Positions 1-6,434 are shown, counted from the stretch's first letter. The stretch: DNA of 10,794 nucleotides from Thermoplasmata archaeon (GCA_021827885.1 JAKAUD010000001.1:1-10794), one strand, 5' to 3'. Numbers and translations are program-made. The notes: generated by a model not told the origin, from the letters alone.

Positions 1-20
1 TTAGCTTTCAAACATACCGT

Positions 21-95
21 TCACTCTTGTAAAATAAGCAAAAGCCTTTTTTCTTGACTCGCAATTGAATCAAAATCACTCACTCCATAGTTATT
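21..95 (-). other. Likely frameshifted C-terminal extension of the HEPN-like gene
   Basis: On the coding strand, CA followed by six T (plus-strand A run at 96-101) precedes the stop at 80-82. Adding one T moves reading into a frame that stays open to TGA at 21-23. That tail reads FFNNYGVSDFDSIASQEKRL and then LLILQE, which is ordinary soluble-protein composition. The shift could be a real mutation, a sequencing or assembly error in a homopolymer, or ribosomal slippage. The existing stop may also simply be the true end. Another short frame reaches a TAA at 1-3 but is closed by a stop at 70-72, so no separate gene is supported at the left edge. Confidence 0.4.
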
Positions 96-523
96 AAAAA
101 ATGGAATATGGAATCAGCACAATTTAAGGCTTCCTTTACATTTTCAAAACTCATATTAATTGATGGTGTGCCGTCAATTAAGGAATTTACTTCGTGATCT
201 GAAATTTCAATCGTATTTGGATTCAACAAATAGTGATCAGAAAATACTCGGAAGGTAAAAAGCAGAACATATTCCATAGAAAGATTGTTTCTTATAATAT
301 ATCTGCTGAATTCTTTATGTGAAAATCTGTCACCATTTATACCTCCTCCTCTCTTATGGAGTTTGTTATAATATATCTCAGACCAATAGTTAAAGAGTGA
401 AAAGTATAATGTACTAAAAATTCTCCTCATCTCTACCTCAGACATTGATTCGTCAATGTTCGAATATTCATTTACTAAATTTGATAGCTCGCTTAAAATT
501 TTCTTCGGGTTTAAAAGACTCAT
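80..523 (-). CDS. Hypothetical protein, possibly HEPN-like helical domain
   Basis: Small helical protein of 147 residues and the last gene of a three-gene unit. Its ATG (521-523) overlaps the upstream TGA as TGATG, and AAAGGA lies 8 bases before it; a GTG at 524-526 is an alternative start. Counting from that GTG, an aromatic helix near residues 36-53, a His-containing stretch near 66-77 and R93-x4-H98 within RVFSDH follow the order seen in HEPN nucleotidyltransferase-associated or RNase domains, ending in a long helix near 127-143. The residue after Arg is Val rather than the usual polar one, so the assignment is weak. The frame stops at TGA 80-82, directly after a 6-T run on the coding strand. 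One extra T would continue the protein to a stop at 21-23. If it is HEPN, it could be an RNase toxin or a substrate-binding helper. No cognate nucleotidyltransferase is visible. Confidence 0.75.
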   Translation of the reverse strand: MSLLNPKKILSELSNLVNEYSNIDESMSEVEMRRIFSTLYFSLFNYWSEIYYNKLHKRGGGINGDRFSHKEFSRYIIRNNLSMEYVLLFTFRVFSDHYLLNPNTIEISDHEVNSLIDGTPSINMSFENVKEALNCADSIFHFLITME

Positions 524-1020
524 CACTCAAATCCTTTCATGCAAAAAACAGCCAGCATACCTTTAGTTAACACCTGACGTTTTGCCATACTATTTTCAAT
601 CTCCTTCCATTCTTTTCTTCCCGCTTTCAGAAAAATTACCCTGAAAAAAAGAACGTCGTTGGTATCTTCATCAAGAATATAATCCAGATATGGACCACCG
701 AAAAAACCATAATATTGAGATAGAAAATCAAGTATATCGGCAAGTTCTGCTAATTTATCAGCGCTTGAATCTAGAGTTAAATCGGTTGAGTCAAATTCCT
801 CTAAAATTAATTTAAGGGTGGTTTCCCCTGTATAATTATGGATCCTGCCTAAGTTCGCCATTGATTTCATGTAATTCAGATTTTGACTGCTGTTTATGCT
901 TTCCACAGAGGCTATACTTGAATCATTATCAAATTGTGGCAACACAACTTCGCTACCATCGAATTTCTTAAAAAAAGCTAATGTAGAACTTTCATTATAT
1001 ATGTTGTAAGCGTTATACAA
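523..1020 (-). CDS. Hypothetical protein, middle gene of a three-gene unit
   Basis: Acidic soluble protein of 165 residues that I do not recognise. There is no signal peptide or membrane segment. The first 60 residues are rich in Asn, Ser and Asp. The segment near 66-118 is likely helical (LKLILEEF, then LAELADILDFLSQYYGFFGG). The C-terminal third is more basic and hydrophobic (FFRVIFLKAGRKEWKEIE, then MLAVFCMKGFE). The start is TTG at 1018-1020. This is well supported because GGAGG sits 7 bases upstream and no ATG or GTG fits as well. The gene begins 2 bases after the preceding stop, and its own TGA overlaps the next start as TGATG. The three genes are therefore very likely co-transcribed and translationally coupled, which suggests a shared task or complex. 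Confidence 0.8.
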   Translation of the reverse strand: MYNAYNIYNESSTLAFFKKFDGSEVVLPQFDNDSSIASVESINSSQNLNYMKSMANLGRIHNYTGETTLKLILEEFDSTDLTLDSSADKLAELADILDFLSQYYGFFGGPYLDYILDEDTNDVLFFRVIFLKAGRKEWKEIENSMAKRQVLTKGMLAVFCMKGFE

Positions 1021-1022
1021 TC

Positions 1023-1664
1023 TTATTCCTCCTTTAGATAGTCCAATAATTTTTCAACATCCTCATATCCCTTTGAAATTATGCTTTGTTCAAGATTTTC
1101 ATTTCTAAATATAATGGTTATGGAAAGTTTTGTTGGGTCTTGCACAACTGGTTCTATATTAATTTGCTTCCAAGGTTGAGTTCTAATGTCATCATCAGGC
1201 AATTCTCCTTCAAATATCCTCAAACCAAATGATCTGGGGTTCTTTATAGTTTTAAGATTTGGAAGTTTTTCCTTTGTTTGCTTAAATTCTTTTCTTTCTC
1301 TGACAAAATTAACATAAATTTCATGATAAAGAAGCCTTTCTTTGATGCCCGTTTTTGATAACAAATTGTCCAGTTCTGACATTGAGACTTCAAATTCATG
1401 AGGAGTTTCAGAATTTTTCGGGGCCAACTGAATGATTCCTCTTTCCCCTGATTTTGCACTAAGATTTGCAACCATTACTGTGTTATTCTTTAAATCCCCT
1501 ATTTTTTTTAAATTTCCAGGCATGCCGAAAGACGCACTAAACCCAATGGTAAATATGCCGGGAATCATATAATCAGGTTTAAACGCATCATATTTTGAAA
1601 TGATATTTGTAATATCTTCATTTGTCAATTTATCTTTTAGAATTGCAGATATATACCCAGACAT
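1023..1664 (-). CDS. Hypothetical protein, first gene of a three-gene unit
   Basis: Soluble protein of 213 residues with no family I recognise. It has no signal peptide or membrane helix. Residues 1-70 contain a short helical start and a hydrophobic Gly-rich stretch (IPGIFTIGFSASFGMPG). Residues near 90-135 are charged and probably helical (VSMSELDNLLSKTGIKERLL). After a basic linker, residues near 145-195 alternate in a beta-like way (LSITIIFRNENLEQ), and the protein ends in a helix. The ATG at 1662-1664 has no Shine-Dalgarno site. A TATA-like box about 30 bases upstream suggests a leaderless or nearly leaderless message, as expected for the first gene of an archaeal operon. Two tightly spaced genes follow. 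The 288 bases before it, up to 1952, hold no other gene that I can support. Confidence 0.8.
   Translation of the reverse strand: MSGYISAILKDKLTNEDITNIISKYDAFKPDYMIPGIFTIGFSASFGMPGNLKKIGDLKNNTVMVANLSAKSGERGIIQLAPKNSETPHEFEVSMSELDNLLSKTGIKERLLYHEIYVNFVRERKEFKQTKEKLPNLKTIKNPRSFGLRIFEGELPDDDIRTQPWKQINIEPVVQDPTKLSITIIFRNENLEQSIISKGYEDVEKLLDYLKEE
1028..1032 (-). promoter_or_regulatory. Shine-Dalgarno site deciding a TTG start
   Basis: GGAGG on the minus strand lies 7 bases before the TTG at 1018-1020 and overlaps the last codons and stop of the upstream gene. It fixes the rare TTG start of the 523-1020 gene and shows that Shine-Dalgarno initiation is used for genes inside operons here. Confidence 0.7.
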
Positions 1665-1690
1665 TGTCAGCCAACTAATAGGTCAATTTG

Positions 1691-1706
1691 ATAAAAAGGT
1701 TTTCGG
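1691..1706 (-). promoter_or_regulatory. Putative archaeal TATA/BRE promoter of the three-gene unit
   Basis: On the minus strand, a purine-rich BRE-like CCGAAAACC runs into TTTTTAT (1691-1697). The box centre lies about 30 bases before the ATG at 1664. With normal archaeal spacing, transcription would begin a few bases before that ATG, matching the absence of a Shine-Dalgarno site. Confidence 0.35.
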
Positions 1707-1952
1707 TTCAAACAGACCTCCAAATCTTAAAGTATAAGACAGGTAGATGATACTATACAAACGCCCAGTTTCTGAAAAGCACTGATGAGTATGACAAAAT
1801 ATAGTTTATTCACAAAGTCAATAAGAAAAGAGGCAAGTTAAGATTCATTCGCGCTTATTCCTATAAATTTCTGTAAGAAAAATTTGCATTTGGTGTTTTG
1901 TTCTACTTATGGAAAATAATTATTGAAATATTCAGGAATGCCATAAATAGTT

Positions 1953-2456
1953 TTAAGTGGATACGGGTATATTCGCGTCACCGTTCTGCTCGCATCGATA
2001 ATAATTAATCCTAGCCAAAATATTTATAAAAATTAGAGGGCAAATAGTCATTATACCGAACATAGATAATGAGAATAATATATAAGCTATGTAAATAATT
2101 TTATACGTAACAATCGCAACAAAGAGGAGAATGAATGGGACAGGTAAAAAATATTTAATTTTATAGGCAAATCTGTGGAATTTGTTTTTGGAATTCTTTA
2201 AATATATTCCAAAACCAATTGGTTCTTTTTCATTTGGAAACTTCAATGTTAATAACCAATCTATGATCATCACTCCAGCTGCACAAAAAGGGAGGTATAG
2301 GAAATAATCAGTATTTATATAAGGGATATTATTTGAAAAAAGAAGGTTCACTGGAATAGGTTCAATGAATATTGTCATAAAGAATACAAAGATTAGTCTT
2401 AGTTCAAGATCAAGGGCTTTAAAGCCCCCTCCTTGTTTTAATAAAATATTAATCAT
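1953..2456 (-). CDS. Small four-helix membrane protein, candidate immunity protein
   Basis: Integral membrane protein of 167 residues with about four hydrophobic segments near 20-40, 50-71, 102-118 and 120-148. A basic, polar loop lies between the second and third helices near 72-101, and there is a short polar C-terminal tail. I see no catalytic motif and no transporter signature. Its ATG overlaps the TGA of the secreted-protein gene upstream by 4 bases (ATGA), so the two are almost certainly made together. A small polytopic protein coupled directly behind a secreted protein with a membrane-active-looking segment would fit an immunity protein; it could equally be a membrane anchor or chaperone for its partner. 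Coding sense is supported by length, hydropathy and overlap. The function is inferred from context only. Confidence 0.75.
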   Translation of the reverse strand: MINILLKQGGGFKALDLELRLIFVFFMTIFIEPIPVNLLFSNNIPYINTDYFLYLPFCAAGVMIIDWLLTLKFPNEKEPIGFGIYLKNSKNKFHRFAYKIKYFLPVPFILLFVAIVTYKIIYIAYILFSLSMFGIMTICPLIFINILARINYYRCEQNGDANIPVST

Positions 2457-3232
2457 GGAATATTAAGCCTCAGTGTCTGTGTTCCTATTACATAACTTCC
2501 AGACGGATCAAAAGGTGCATTAATGTCAACCCATGGAAATATCCAATCCCAGCCCCATGTTATAGCAACGCCATTATTGCCTCCCATTGAATCATACCAC
2601 GCGATTGTACCTGCCCCGATGGCCAATATGGCTGATGCACCCGCTGCCAACAAAGCCGCGCCTGTGATAACTGCTCCTACTCCTAATGCATATACTAATG
2701 TTTTGGTTGCCTGTTGGCCAAGCCCAATGCCATCGGTAAGGGTATATGCTTGTATGGTAACACAAACATCAGGTGAAATTGTATTGGTAGTGACATTATT
2801 TGGAATCTTTCTTATATTATAGTTTCCAGAATGAGAATATATGGGTATTATTGAAGTTTCGCTGCTATTTCCAGAGGTTGAGTTCAATACCAATGACTGA
2901 TGGAAAATATTTCCGTTTATGGTCGTCTCCTCCACAAATGCATGAACACCGCTTTCAGATGAATTATACCAAACAAAGCTTATATTTAACACACCATTTG
3001 ACATGTTAATCCCATCCAATGGATAAGCGTTACCTTGAATATGTGTTAATGAGCTATATTGTTTCACTTCTCTCAATCCATAGTGGGAAATGAAATCATT
3101 CAAATTTCGCGGCCCTGACATCTGTATTGTGGCGTTTTCTTGCGTTATTACTCCAACAGCGCTCATCATAAACACGAAAGTTATGAGAATTGCCGTTAAA
3201 ATCCTTATTTTTTTTGGGTTTATTTTTCTCAT
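2453..3232 (-). CDS. Secreted glycoprotein with Gly/Ala-rich hydrophobic hairpin, candidate archaeocin
   Basis: Exported protein of 259 residues. A basic N-terminus (MRKINPKKIR) is followed by a hydrophobic signal core near 11-30. Residues 31-150 form a polar ectodomain with about seven N-glycosylation sequons (for example Asn33, Asn76, Asn83, Asn90, Asn117, Asn122, Asn146). Near 178-211 lies a strongly hydrophobic stretch dominated by Gly and Ala (YALGVGAVITGAALLAAG, then AILAIGAGTIAW), with several small-residue GxxxG/AxxxG-type spacings. A Trp-rich, Gly-rich tail follows (GWDWIFPWVD). There is one Cys, at 157. The order signal, glycosylated part, small-residue hydrophobic hairpin and Trp-rich end recalls membrane-inserting peptides and bacteriocin-like proteins. 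A simple surface protein anchored by the hydrophobic segment is the alternative. I found no named family. Confidence 0.75.
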   Translation of the reverse strand: MRKINPKKIRILTAILITFVFMMSAVGVITQENATIQMSGPRNLNDFISHYGLREVKQYSSLTHIQGNAYPLDGINMSNGVLNISFVWYNSSESGVHAFVEETTINGNIFHQSLVLNSTSGNSSETSIIPIYSHSGNYNIRKIPNNVTTNTISPDVCVTIQAYTLTDGIGLGQQATKTLVYALGVGAVITGAALLAAGASAILAIGAGTIAWYDSMGGNNGVAITWGWDWIFPWVDINAPFDPSGSYVIGTQTLRLNIP

Positions 3233-3274
3233 GCCGGCCTAAATTAAACGTTCCTTATTGAATATTCCGTGACA

Positions 3275-3319
3275 TATAATATCAATGTTATATGATGTCT
3301 TCTATATATTGACATTATA
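3275..3319. repeat. Imperfect inverted repeat upstream of the secreted-protein gene
   Basis: TATAATATCAAT at 3275-3286 is repeated on the opposite strand as TATAATGTCAAT (3319 to 3308), matching at 11 of 12 positions with 21 bases between. The left arm also lies inside a shorter dyad, CATAAT-like: CATATAA (3273-3279) and TTATATG (3288-3294). It sits 43 bases before the start of the secreted-protein gene, so it may be an operator or part of its promoter region. It could also be a trace of a mobile element end, but no transposase or target duplication is visible. Confidence 0.4.
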
Positions 3320-3355
3320 ACGCTCCAGTGATAAATAATGATCCCAACTGCTTGA

Positions 3356-3565
3356 ACAAACGGATCAATATTAAACAGGTTCTCTGGATCACTTTTATTC
3401 CGGCGAAAATGCACAATTATCAATCGCCGATTACTGGAGTTAAAAAAGAGAGTTTTTGACGGAGAAGCCATCATAGAAGGCATAGAAATCGCATCAACTG
3501 TACGTAAATCCTCATTTGGCTGGAATTCTACTGCGGAGATAAGAAAATGGAGAGACCGAAAATGA
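3356..3565 (+). pseudogene. Start-less remnant resembling the C-terminus of a VapB-type antitoxin
   Basis: This frame has 69 sense codons between stops and no ATG, GTG or TTG, so it cannot be an intact gene. From about codon 21 it reads like a real protein: basic helix, then KKRVFDGEAIIEGIEIA, ending GWNSTAEIRKWRDRK. The ending recalls from memory the toxin-binding tail of archaeal ribbon-helix-helix VapB antitoxins (Gly-Trp-x-Ser-Thr-x-x-Ile-Arg-x-Trp-Arg). The stop TGA at 3563-3565 overlaps an ATG at 3562-3564 as ATGA, the usual vapB-vapC junction. That downstream frame reads MIIFIL and stops at once; a fragment FDAS appears one frame over, as might be left of a PIN toxin start. A decayed vapBC pair is therefore likely but unproven. 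The reverse-strand frame over the same bases (3244-3483) looks less protein-like. Confidence 0.35.
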
Positions 3566-3676
3566 TAATTTTCATCCTTTGATGCCAGCCGAACTGCTTG
3601 TTATAGAAAAACGTACATCCAATCTCCATAATTCAAATTGAATAGTTTAGCAAGTGTTTATGTAAACCCCACACAG

Positions 3677-3685
3677 TTATATTAA
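3677..3685 (+). promoter_or_regulatory. Putative TATA box of the xpb-bax1 operon
   Basis: TTATATTAA is centred about 21 bases before the xpb ATG at 3702, with no Shine-Dalgarno site between. This would give a leaderless message starting at or just past the first ATG. The ATG at 3711 (residue 4) would then be the better start if transcription begins at about 3707. CTTTTATAT at 3695-3703 overlaps the ATG and is too close to serve it. Confidence 0.4.
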
Positions 3686-3701
3686 TTAGTCCAGCTTTTA
3701 T

Positions 3702-5054
3702 ATGAAATTAATGATTCTTACATTTTCCAGAGGAACTATTCTCATAAAGGATCCTCCAAAAAACGTTTCATCCATCGCTTTGTATGATGAAAGAATTCAG
3801 GGATACAGAGCACCTGCATATGAATATTATAACATAATGAAAAAATATCCGGATACAGAGGATAAGGTGTTTATTGAAGAGAAAGGATTGAATCTTGCAC
3901 ACAATGAAAAATTAAGATCATATCAGCAGAGGGCCATAGACATGTGGTCGGCAAATAATATGAGGGGAATAGTGGTTTTACCAACCGCCGCTGGAAAAAC
4001 TCACATCGGTATAGAAGCCATTGCAAAACTTTCAGTATCAACAATAATAATAGCTCCAACCATTGAACTCATACAGCAATGGAGGACAAAGCTTCAAACA
4101 ACGCTTGGTATAGAAGTGGGTCAAATAGGAGGGGGAGAAAAGGACATCAAGCCAATAAGCGTATGCACATATGATTCTGCGTATCTAATGGCAGAAGAGC
4201 TGGGAAACAGATTCAAGTTTCTTCTGGTTGATGAGGTGCATCATCTGGCATCTGAAAGGTATGGAGAAATTGCAAAAATGTTTGCGTCTCCTTACAGGCT
4301 TGGTCTTACGGCAACACTTGAGCGTCTGGATATGCTTCATGAAAAACTTGAGATCACAATGGGTGGAAAGATCTTTGAACTGGGCTATGAGGAATTAACA
4401 GAATTCCTTGCAGGTTATGATATAGTAAGGATACCGGTCGATCTGGAACAGGAAGAGGAAGAGGAATATGACAGAAACAGGGAAATATTTACCTCGTATC
4501 TTAGAAAGCATCGTATAACAATGAGAGGTCCATGGGATTTTGAGAAATTCATAATGTCATCATGGAACCCCGAGGGAAGAGAGGCATTAATGGCATGGAG
4601 AAAAGCCAGGGAGATTGCCTTCAGTGCCAGGATAAAGGTTGACGCCGTCAGGTATGTGTTGTCGCAGAACAGGGGAAAGAAGACCCTTATTTTTGCAGAG
4701 GATACGGCAACTTCCTATCTCATTTCTAAGGAATTTCTGGTACCATGCATTACCTATCTTACGCCCGGACCTGAGAGAAAGAGGTATTTCCAAATGTTCA
4801 GGAGCGGTGAGATTTCTGTGCTTGCCACATCAAGGGTTCTTGACGAAGGGATAGATGTTCCCGATGCCACAGTCGGCATCGTTTTGAGCGGTTCAGGAAG
4901 TACCAGACAGTTCAGACAACGACTTGGAAGACTATTACGACAATCGGAGGGAAAACATTCAATTCTTTATGAAATAGTGGCTAAGGGTACTTCAGAGTAT
5001 AATACATCACGGAGGAGGAGAAAGGGTGTTCCCGGTTCAACTAATGACAGTTAG
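3702..5054 (+). CDS. xpb: XPB-family DNA repair helicase
   Basis: SF2 helicase of 450 residues, close in length to the Archaeoglobus XPB as I remember it. It unwinds DNA with 3'-5' polarity and, with Bax1, forms a helicase-nuclease complex for opening and cutting damaged DNA. The N-terminal 60 residues match the damage-recognition domain (RGTILIKDPPK). Walker A is LPTAAGKTHIG (93-103), motif Ia IIIAPTIELIQQW (115-127), motif II DEVHH (177-181) and motif III LTAT (202-205). The thumb-containing insertion lies near 256-300. Motif V is VLDEGIDVPDA (379-389) and motif VI is QFRQRLGRLLR (403-413). The RED motif expected just after motif III reads RLD (208-210). An acidic EQEEEEE run lies at 249-255. 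The start at M1 or M4 cannot be separated. The gene ends with an arginine-rich tail that carries the bax1 ribosome site. Confidence 0.95.
   Translation: MKLMILTFSRGTILIKDPPKNVSSIALYDERIQGYRAPAYEYYNIMKKYPDTEDKVFIEEKGLNLAHNEKLRSYQQRAIDMWSANNMRGIVVLPTAAGKTHIGIEAIAKLSVSTIIIAPTIELIQQWRTKLQTTLGIEVGQIGGGEKDIKPISVCTYDSAYLMAEELGNRFKFLLVDEVHHLASERYGEIAKMFASPYRLGLTATLERLDMLHEKLEITMGGKIFELGYEELTEFLAGYDIVRIPVDLEQEEEEEYDRNREIFTSYLRKHRITMRGPWDFEKFIMSSWNPEGREALMAWRKAREIAFSARIKVDAVRYVLSQNRGKKTLIFAEDTATSYLISKEFLVPCITYLTPGPERKRYFQMFRSGEISVLATSRVLDEGIDVPDATVGIVLSGSGSTRQFRQRLGRLLRQSEGKHSILYEIVAKGTSEYNTSRRRRKGVPGSTNDS
5011..5020 (+). promoter_or_regulatory. Ribosome-binding site of bax1 inside the xpb tail
   Basis: GGAGGAGGAG lies 5 bases before the GTG at 5026-5028 and encodes part of the consecutive arginines near the end of XPB. 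It selects the GTG over the in-frame ATG at 5044, which is too far away (23 bases), and it couples bax1 translation to the end of xpb translation. Confidence 0.75.
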
Positions 5055-6360
5055 GAAAAGCCGGAATGGCACAGTAAGATCCATTTTTCTCACAGAGGAA
5101 AACAGCGATTACTGTTCTGCTGTTATGGATCTATTTAGATCGCATATTGGATCTTCCAGAGAAGACATTGAAAGGGAGATCAAGATTCTGGAATTAAAGA
5201 TACAGAATCCCAAGATTATTCGCGGTCTTTCACTCATCATGTTTCGCTTATCAAGAATGTCACCGCCCGGTTACCTTGATGCCGAACTGGTTAGATCAAC
5301 AATATTCAAATATACAAGAGTTCCACCGGTTTCCCCGGAGGGAAGGGAAGAAATTCTGAAAAAAGTGGCAGAGGAACTAAACGCCTCAGTGAAAGATGTA
5401 AGTAAATCCATGTACGCAGACAAGGAAAATGAACAAATTCTTGAAGCTGTGCCAGACATTTCCAATGATGACCTCTCAAAAAAGTTCAACATGGAACAGG
5501 TCGAAACCGTTATTCTTAAATGCCTTACGATGACTGTGAGAATGAGAGAAAACATAAATCGTATTGTGAGAAAGGCAAGGAGTCTGGGTCTCCTATATAC
5601 GCTTGAATCTCATAATGAGGAATCATCCATTACGTTGAGTGGACCGCTCATGATAAAGGAGCATAGCGATAGATACGGTTACAAATTTGCCCTACTGGTA
5701 AGATATCTCCTGAGATTTCAGAACTGGGAAATGGATGCAAAGGTAAATCTCAAGAATACTCAGGGAAAGGCAGAATATGCTTATCATCTGGACAGCTCCG
5801 TAAGTGAGTATATTGGAAATGTTTCAGAAATAGTCCATGGCCTGCACAATTCCCGCTTTAGAGATGATCCCGAACCTGTTCATGTAATGGGAAATCAGAT
5901 ATTTGCCGATTATTCATTGACAATTGGAGATAAGGAAATAATGATATTAATCACAAGGCCTAACTATTATGAAGAGGATTTCAGCATAACAGATGGCATT
6001 AGAAAGGCAGGTCACGAATGCGCACTTTTTTGCATTGTTGAATCTGGCCAGAAATGCCCAAGGGGGGCAAACTGCATGAAATCGGAGTTCAACTTTACCG
6101 ATGCCTATGAATTCCTTCTTAAGAGATATGAATACGAAGAGAAAAAGAAGAGGGTAATTGAACAGGTTAAGGCAAAGAGCATAGTGGAAAATAAGAGAAA
6201 GCTAACCGGGGAAATGGTTAAACATCTCAGTGAACTTTATCCGGATTCCATGGCCATGGTGGATTATCTGGAATTCATGGGATTTTCACCTGCGGAAGCC
6301 TTATTGGAAGCTGGATATGAGGTAAAGTGGCATGGGCTCAGGATTGAAGTTAAAAAATAA
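5026..6360 (+). CDS. bax1: Bax1 (DUF790) XPB-associated nuclease
   Basis: Protein of 444 residues, partner of XPB; archaeal Bax1, including the Thermoplasma acidophilum enzyme, is a structure-specific endonuclease regulated by XPB. The N-terminus MFPVQLMTVRKSRNGTVR matches the family opening and supports the GTG start, as does the ribosome site. It overlaps xpb by 29 bases. The family block SMYADKENEQILEAV (128-142) followed by FNMEQVETVIL (154-164) is clear, and YGYKFALLVRYLL (217-229) fits the central domain. The nuclease part should lie near 290-340: FADYSLTIGDKEIMILITRP (293-312). From memory, other DUF790 proteins have PD-x-x-L and then an E-I-V-G-F-W segment. Here Asp295 remains, but the Glu position appears hydrophobic. 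Cys344 and Cys350 follow. The C-terminus is charged and helical. Identity is secure; the catalytic state is uncertain. Confidence 0.9.
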   Translation: MFPVQLMTVRKSRNGTVRSIFLTEENSDYCSAVMDLFRSHIGSSREDIEREIKILELKIQNPKIIRGLSLIMFRLSRMSPPGYLDAELVRSTIFKYTRVPPVSPEGREEILKKVAEELNASVKDVSKSMYADKENEQILEAVPDISNDDLSKKFNMEQVETVILKCLTMTVRMRENINRIVRKARSLGLLYTLESHNEESSITLSGPLMIKEHSDRYGYKFALLVRYLLRFQNWEMDAKVNLKNTQGKAEYAYHLDSSVSEYIGNVSEIVHGLHNSRFRDDPEPVHVMGNQIFADYSLTIGDKEIMILITRPNYYEEDFSITDGIRKAGHECALFCIVESGQKCPRGANCMKSEFNFTDAYEFLLKRYEYEEKKKRVIEQVKAKSIVENKRKLTGEMVKHLSELYPDSMAMVDYLEFMGFSPAEALLEAGYEVKWHGLRIEVKK

Positions 6361-6379
6361 TCAAAAATGGCATTTGTTT

Positions 6380-6433
6380 GTGGCGATCGATTATTCGTGC
6401 TGAAAGTGCCTGATACAGCGTGCCACGATAACG
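6380..6433. repeat. Imperfect dyad between bax1 and the surface-protein gene
   Basis: GTGGC (6380-6384) pairs with GCCAC (6422-6426), and CGATTATTCGTG (6388-6399) is an imperfect inverse of CACGATAACG (6424-6433). The two overlapping dyads fill much of the 100-base gap. They end at the TATA-like box of the next gene, so they may be an operator or a transcript end structure. There is no T-rich tract of the kind that terminates archaeal transcripts. Confidence 0.25.
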
Positions 6434-6434
6434 A

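Larger units (their letters stand above)
3233..3701. other. Gene-poor boundary between accessory and repair regions
   Basis: This 469-base gap separates the minus-strand accessory genes from the plus-strand repair genes, which are transcribed away from each other. It contains the inverted repeat at 3275-3319, the antitoxin-like remnant at 3356-3565 and the TATA-like box before xpb. Possible TATA boxes for the leftward gene lie near 3253-3262 and 3272-3280, but I cannot choose between them. I saw no tRNA or attachment-site repeat. Confidence 0.5.

Noticed and set aside
1..72. Possible end of another minus-strand gene at the TAA in positions 1-3
   Set aside because: The frame is closed by a stop at 70-72, leaving too short a reading frame to support a gene.
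1244..1471. Minus-strand 75-codon frame inside the 1023-1664 gene
   Set aside because: It lies fully within a better-supported gene in another frame and has no start signal.
1696..1724. tRNA T-arm-like string GGTTCAAAC
   Set aside because: No matching acceptor, D or anticodon stems are found on either side, so it is not a tRNA gene.
2523..2822. Plus-strand 99-codon frame inside the secreted-protein gene
   Set aside because: It is the reverse-strand reading of the Gly/Ala-rich segment, which gives long stop-free Ala/Pro-rich frames by chance. The minus-strand gene has a signal peptide and operon context.
3244..3483. Minus-strand 79-codon frame just upstream of the secreted-protein gene
   Set aside because: Its composition is odd (clusters of Met, His and Ile without pattern), it has no ribosome site or promoter at the right distance, and the opposite strand reads more like a protein here. 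I could not fully exclude it.
4639..4854. Alternative frames on both strands within xpb
   Set aside because: All motifs V and VI of the helicase lie in the main frame; the others are shadows.
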